Shown one piece after another: positions 61,834-64,000 of a DNA stretch of 64,000 nt. The DNA is from Mucilaginibacter myungsuensis (GTDB lineage Bacteria > Bacteroidota > Bacteroidia > Sphingobacteriales > Sphingobacteriaceae), in assembly GCF_015222005.1 (NCBI RefSeq), contig NZ_JADFFL010000001.1:558001-622000 (forward strand), given 5' to 3'. Position 1 is the stretch's first letter; each line of letters opens with the position of its first letter. The notes beneath the pieces were generated by a model, which was not told the DNA's origin, searched no databases, and saw only the letters and a list, made by a program, of their open reading frames with translations. A program made the translations under genes and the position numbers.

Positions 61834-62817
61834 TTAGCTGATGATGATGGACGACTTATCTATACGAGGCTGCTGACCACCACGCAAAATACTGTTACCT
61901 GCAAACTTGGCGCTTTGATCGATATTGACACCAAAATCAGCCTCGTCTATTTGCCCGCTTTGTGCAAAGGCAGTGATAGCGTTGCGGTAGGTCACCAATT
62001 CGATATCCTGCAAGCTAATACCTTGTTGCTGCATCAATGCCGCGGTTTTAGGTACTGCCAGCGGATCACTGATACCCCAATCGGCAGCAGAGTTGATCAT
62101 GATACGCTCTGAACCATATTGCTTTACGATCTCGACCATACGTTGATTACCCATCTTAGTGAACGGATAAATGGTGAACGCCGCCCAAAAGCCACGGTCA
62201 AGCACTTCCTTAACCGTCTCCTCGTTGTTATGATCAATGATCACCGAGTATGGGTCAAGACCTTGTTCTATGGCGATGTCCATACTGCGTTGGGTACCAC
62301 GTTTTTTATCGCGATGCGGGGTGTGCACCTGTACGGGCAATCCGGCCTCTTTAGCCAGATCTAATTGCGCACGGTAATATTTCTCTTCGGCAGCGGTCTG
62401 ATCATCAAAGCCGATCTCGCCTACGCCTACTACACCTTCTTTGTAAACAAATAGCGGCAATAGTTCCATCACCTGCTCGGCCAAAGCTTCGTTATTAGCC
62501 TCACGCGAGTTCAGTCCGATAGTGCAATAATGTTTGATACCAAATTGCGACGAACGGAAACGCTCCCAACCGATCAGGCTGCTGTAATAATCACGAAAAC
62601 TATCCAGACCCGTACGCGGCTGACCTAACCAAAAGGCGGGCTCGATCAAAGCAACCACGCCGGCATCGGCCATGGCCTGGTAATCATCCGTTGTGCGCGA
62701 TGTCATGTGCACATGCGGGTCAAAAAACTTCATGCCTTTTACGGCGCTGATATCAAAGGTCTCCGGCTTGGCGTCGGATGGGTAAGGCGGGTTCTCAAAA
62801 GAATGGCTGCAGCACAT
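61834..62817 (-). CDS. eboB: EboB: TatD-like metal-dependent hydrolase
   Basis: This 327-residue amidohydrolase-fold protein has the metal-binding HxH H35-V-H37 (FFDPHVHMTS), VGVGEIGFDDQTAAEEKYYR (about 134-153) with a Glu ligand, QVHTPHRDK and SAADWGISDPLAVP. It is a TatD relative assigned to EboB. It lies in second place in the operon. Confidence 0.88.
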   Translation of the reverse strand: MCCSHSFENPPYPSDAKPETFDISAVKGMKFFDPHVHMTSRTTDDYQAMADAGVVALIEPAFWLGQPRTGLDSFRDYYSSLIGWERFRSSQFGIKHYCTIGLNSREANNEALAEQVMELLPLFVYKEGVVGVGEIGFDDQTAAEEKYYRAQLDLAKEAGLPVQVHTPHRDKKRGTQRSMDIAIEQGLDPYSVIIDHNNEETVKEVLDRGFWAAFTIYPFTKMGNQRMVEIVKQYGSERIMINSAADWGISDPLAVPKTAALMQQQGISLQDIELVTYRNAITAFAQSGQIDEADFGVNIDQSAKFAGNSILRGGQQPRIDKSSIIIS

Positions 62818-62846
62818 ATCGTTCGGTTTTAAGAATTATCTCGGTT

Positions 62847-63572
62847 CTAATTTAAGCTATATTGTTGTTTCAGGTCGGCAATGGCGGCGGCGCCAACTAT
62901 CGGTTCAGACAGTTGCCAAAGCTCGGGCACCACGGTGCGCCCGGCAGCACCACGTTCACGGGCATGGTCAAGCAGAATGCGCACCAACTCAGGATTGTTA
63001 CGCTCTTGCAAGCCGGTGATCTGTCCAAGGTCTTTCTCAGTAAAGATCGCTTTCATCACTAATTGATTCCAGGCATCTTCAGATAGGTGTTCGCTTGGAT
63101 ATGGATTGTGGTACATGATGGCCTCTAACACAATGCCGATATTACTGCGAATACCTTCGGCACAACGTTTGATCCATGATTCAGGATAAGCCAATACGGG
63201 CAATGCGGAATATAAGGCTACCAGCTCTTTCATCTCGCCCGCCAGAAACAGGTTCTCTATCGTTTTAATATAATGCTCCTGATATTTTGCATCGGCTTGG
63301 ATAAAAAGGAATACCCTGCCTAAGCGCTCTGCCGTCCAACCAGCGATATTAAAACCCGGGCGAATGGTATTTAATTGAGCTTTTTGTTCAGACGTTATCG
63401 ACACAACAACCTTACCCGTTTTACGAGGCATCATTACAAAGGCAGCGTTGAAGGCCGCCACGTTATTAATATCGCCCTGCTTGCTTAACCAAGTCCAGGC
63501 ATCGGCTGTATTATTTTGTTGTAAGATAGCACTCAGCAATTTCCTCAGCGCCTGTACATCGTATCCGAACAT
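62847..63572 (-). CDS. eboA: EboA domain protein
   Basis: This 241-residue protein is mostly helical. GRVFLFIQAD, ENLFLAGEMKELVALYSALPVL and SWIKRCAEGIRSNIGIVLEAIMYHNPYP (about 154-181) are typical EboA-family segments. It has no known enzymatic motif. It is the first gene of eboABCDEF, behind a candidate promoter (63633-63665), and the most specific marker of ebo clusters. Confidence 0.88.
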   Translation of the reverse strand: MFGYDVQALRKLLSAILQQNNTADAWTWLSKQGDINNVAAFNAAFVMMPRKTGKVVVSITSEQKAQLNTIRPGFNIAGWTAERLGRVFLFIQADAKYQEHYIKTIENLFLAGEMKELVALYSALPVLAYPESWIKRCAEGIRSNIGIVLEAIMYHNPYPSEHLSEDAWNQLVMKAIFTEKDLGQITGLQERNNPELVRILLDHARERGAAGRTVVPELWQLSEPIVGAAAIADLKQQYSLN

Positions 63573-63632
63573 GTTATACCTAATGGTTTATTATCATCTA
63601 CCGCACTATGCTCCTACACAGTATAGCGGCCG

Positions 63633-63665
63633 TAAATGTAAACAATGCATCTAATTATAGGCAAA
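63633..63665 (-). promoter_or_regulatory. Promoter candidate of the ebo operon
   Basis: On the minus strand TTTG (63665-63662), a 21-bp spacer and TACATTTA (63640-63633), one base off TAnnTTTG. The leader would be about 55-60 nt to the eboA ATG at 63572. Confidence 0.45.
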
Positions 63666-63776
63666 TCGCAACAGGGAAATTACCGTGATAGTGGTCACTA
63701 TTAGATTTTCTTGCGATCGATCAACAAAAGTAAGGGTGTTAATTGGCAGATCCTGCAATCGATCGCAGGACCACCA

Positions 63777-64000
63777 TTACTTAAAAAAACAACTAAAGAG
63801 GATGATCACCTTTAACGAGGTGCGCAAATGTTTCAACGCAATGGTAAGTTGATTTTCTACCGTCCGTTTGGAGATATCCAGCCGCTCGGCAATTTCGGTT
63901 ATCGACAAGTTATCACGCCGGCTCATATAATAGATCTCGCGGCAACGTTTAGGCAATTCGGTAAGGAGATGGTTTACAGTGTCGTTGATCTCGCGCTCAT
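63777..64000 (-). CDS. FecI-like ECF sigma factor, 5' end cut by window edge
   Basis: The visible 74 codons hold region 4 of a Bacteroidetes-type ECF sigma: ELPKRCREIYYMSRRDNLSI, then ITEIAERLDISKRTVENQLT, the helix-turn-helix that binds the -35 element, then ALKHLRTSL and a short Phe-rich tail (VIILFSCFFK). It normally works with an anti-sigma FecR and a SusC/TonB receptor; these should lie beyond the right edge. A hairpin TCCTGC/GCAGGA (63751-63770) follows. Confidence 0.85.
   Translation of the reverse strand, partial: EREINDTVNHLLTELPKRCREIYYMSRRDNLSITEIAERLDISKRTVENQLTIALKHLRTSLKVIILFSCFFK

Overview
The window looks like chromosomal DNA from a member of the Bacteroidetes, most likely Sphingobacteriaceae (Mucilaginibacter/Pedobacter-like). 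The evidence is family content (a T9SS type B sorting domain, a PorP/SprF protein, a TonB-dependent receptor with a DUF4249 lipoprotein, a short Bacteroidetes-type RpoD, a MurF-alanine racemase fusion, a 7TMR-DISM sensor kinase, an FecI-like ECF sigma factor) and promoters of the phylum's TTTG-N19-21-TAnnTTTG type. Genes mostly lack Shine-Dalgarno sequences. No prophage, complete insertion sequence or CRISPR array was seen.

Layout. 1-7.8 kb: a sensor kinase cut by the window edge, a divergent response regulator, a giant PKD-repeat surface protein, its PorP/SprF neighbour and a phosphodiesterase-like lipoprotein. 7.8-16.6 kb: rpoN, mscL, a DUF4249/TonB receptor pair, an NAD(P)-binding protein, a frameshifted and truncated beta-propeller remnant, a VOC protein, a truncated globin and rpoD. 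16.9-18.9 kb: small stress-type genes, including a 53-residue protein. 18.9-21.3 kb: an AT-rich island with two overlapping small ORFs and a DUF262 plus HEPN pair that resembles a defence or toxin module. 21.3-30.6 kb: housekeeping genes (mce, iscSUA, dps, DUF4905-LysM-udk, sucC, yceI, a YrdC-type gene). 31.0-34.9 kb: a trpD-trpF-trpB-trpA operon behind a complete trp attenuator. 35-47 kb: KirBac channel, glycosyltransferase, recR, symporter, LOG protein, two MFS paralogues, murF-alr, recX. 47.2-47.4 kb: tRNA-Gly and tRNA-Leu. 47.6-57 kb: DUF72, two single-domain response regulators, a serine hydrolase, a YcaQ-like protein and two GH2 glycosidases. 57.2-63.6 kb: a complete six-gene eboABCDEF operon. 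The window ends inside an ECF sigma factor gene.

Three items stand out. First, upstream of trpD, on the minus strand, there is a 15-codon leader ORF with three consecutive Trp codons, followed directly by an antiterminator arm and then a terminator hairpin with a T-run. This is a textbook ribosome-mediated attenuator, but the operon behind it lacks trpE, trpG and trpC. Second, the ebo operon is intact and tightly packed; in other bacteria ebo genes are linked to moving secondary metabolites to the cell periphery, yet no obvious product pathway lies beside it here. Third, many intergenic gaps hold hairpins built from short repeated words. The word differs from site to site while the design (several direct copies, then inverted copies, starting just after a stop codon) stays the same, including inside the isc and trp operons. 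This does not look like an ordinary dispersed repeat family.

Limits: everything is read by eye from sequence. Family names rest on recognisable motifs and known family signatures; no database search was run, and residue positions are approximate unless a specific residue is given.
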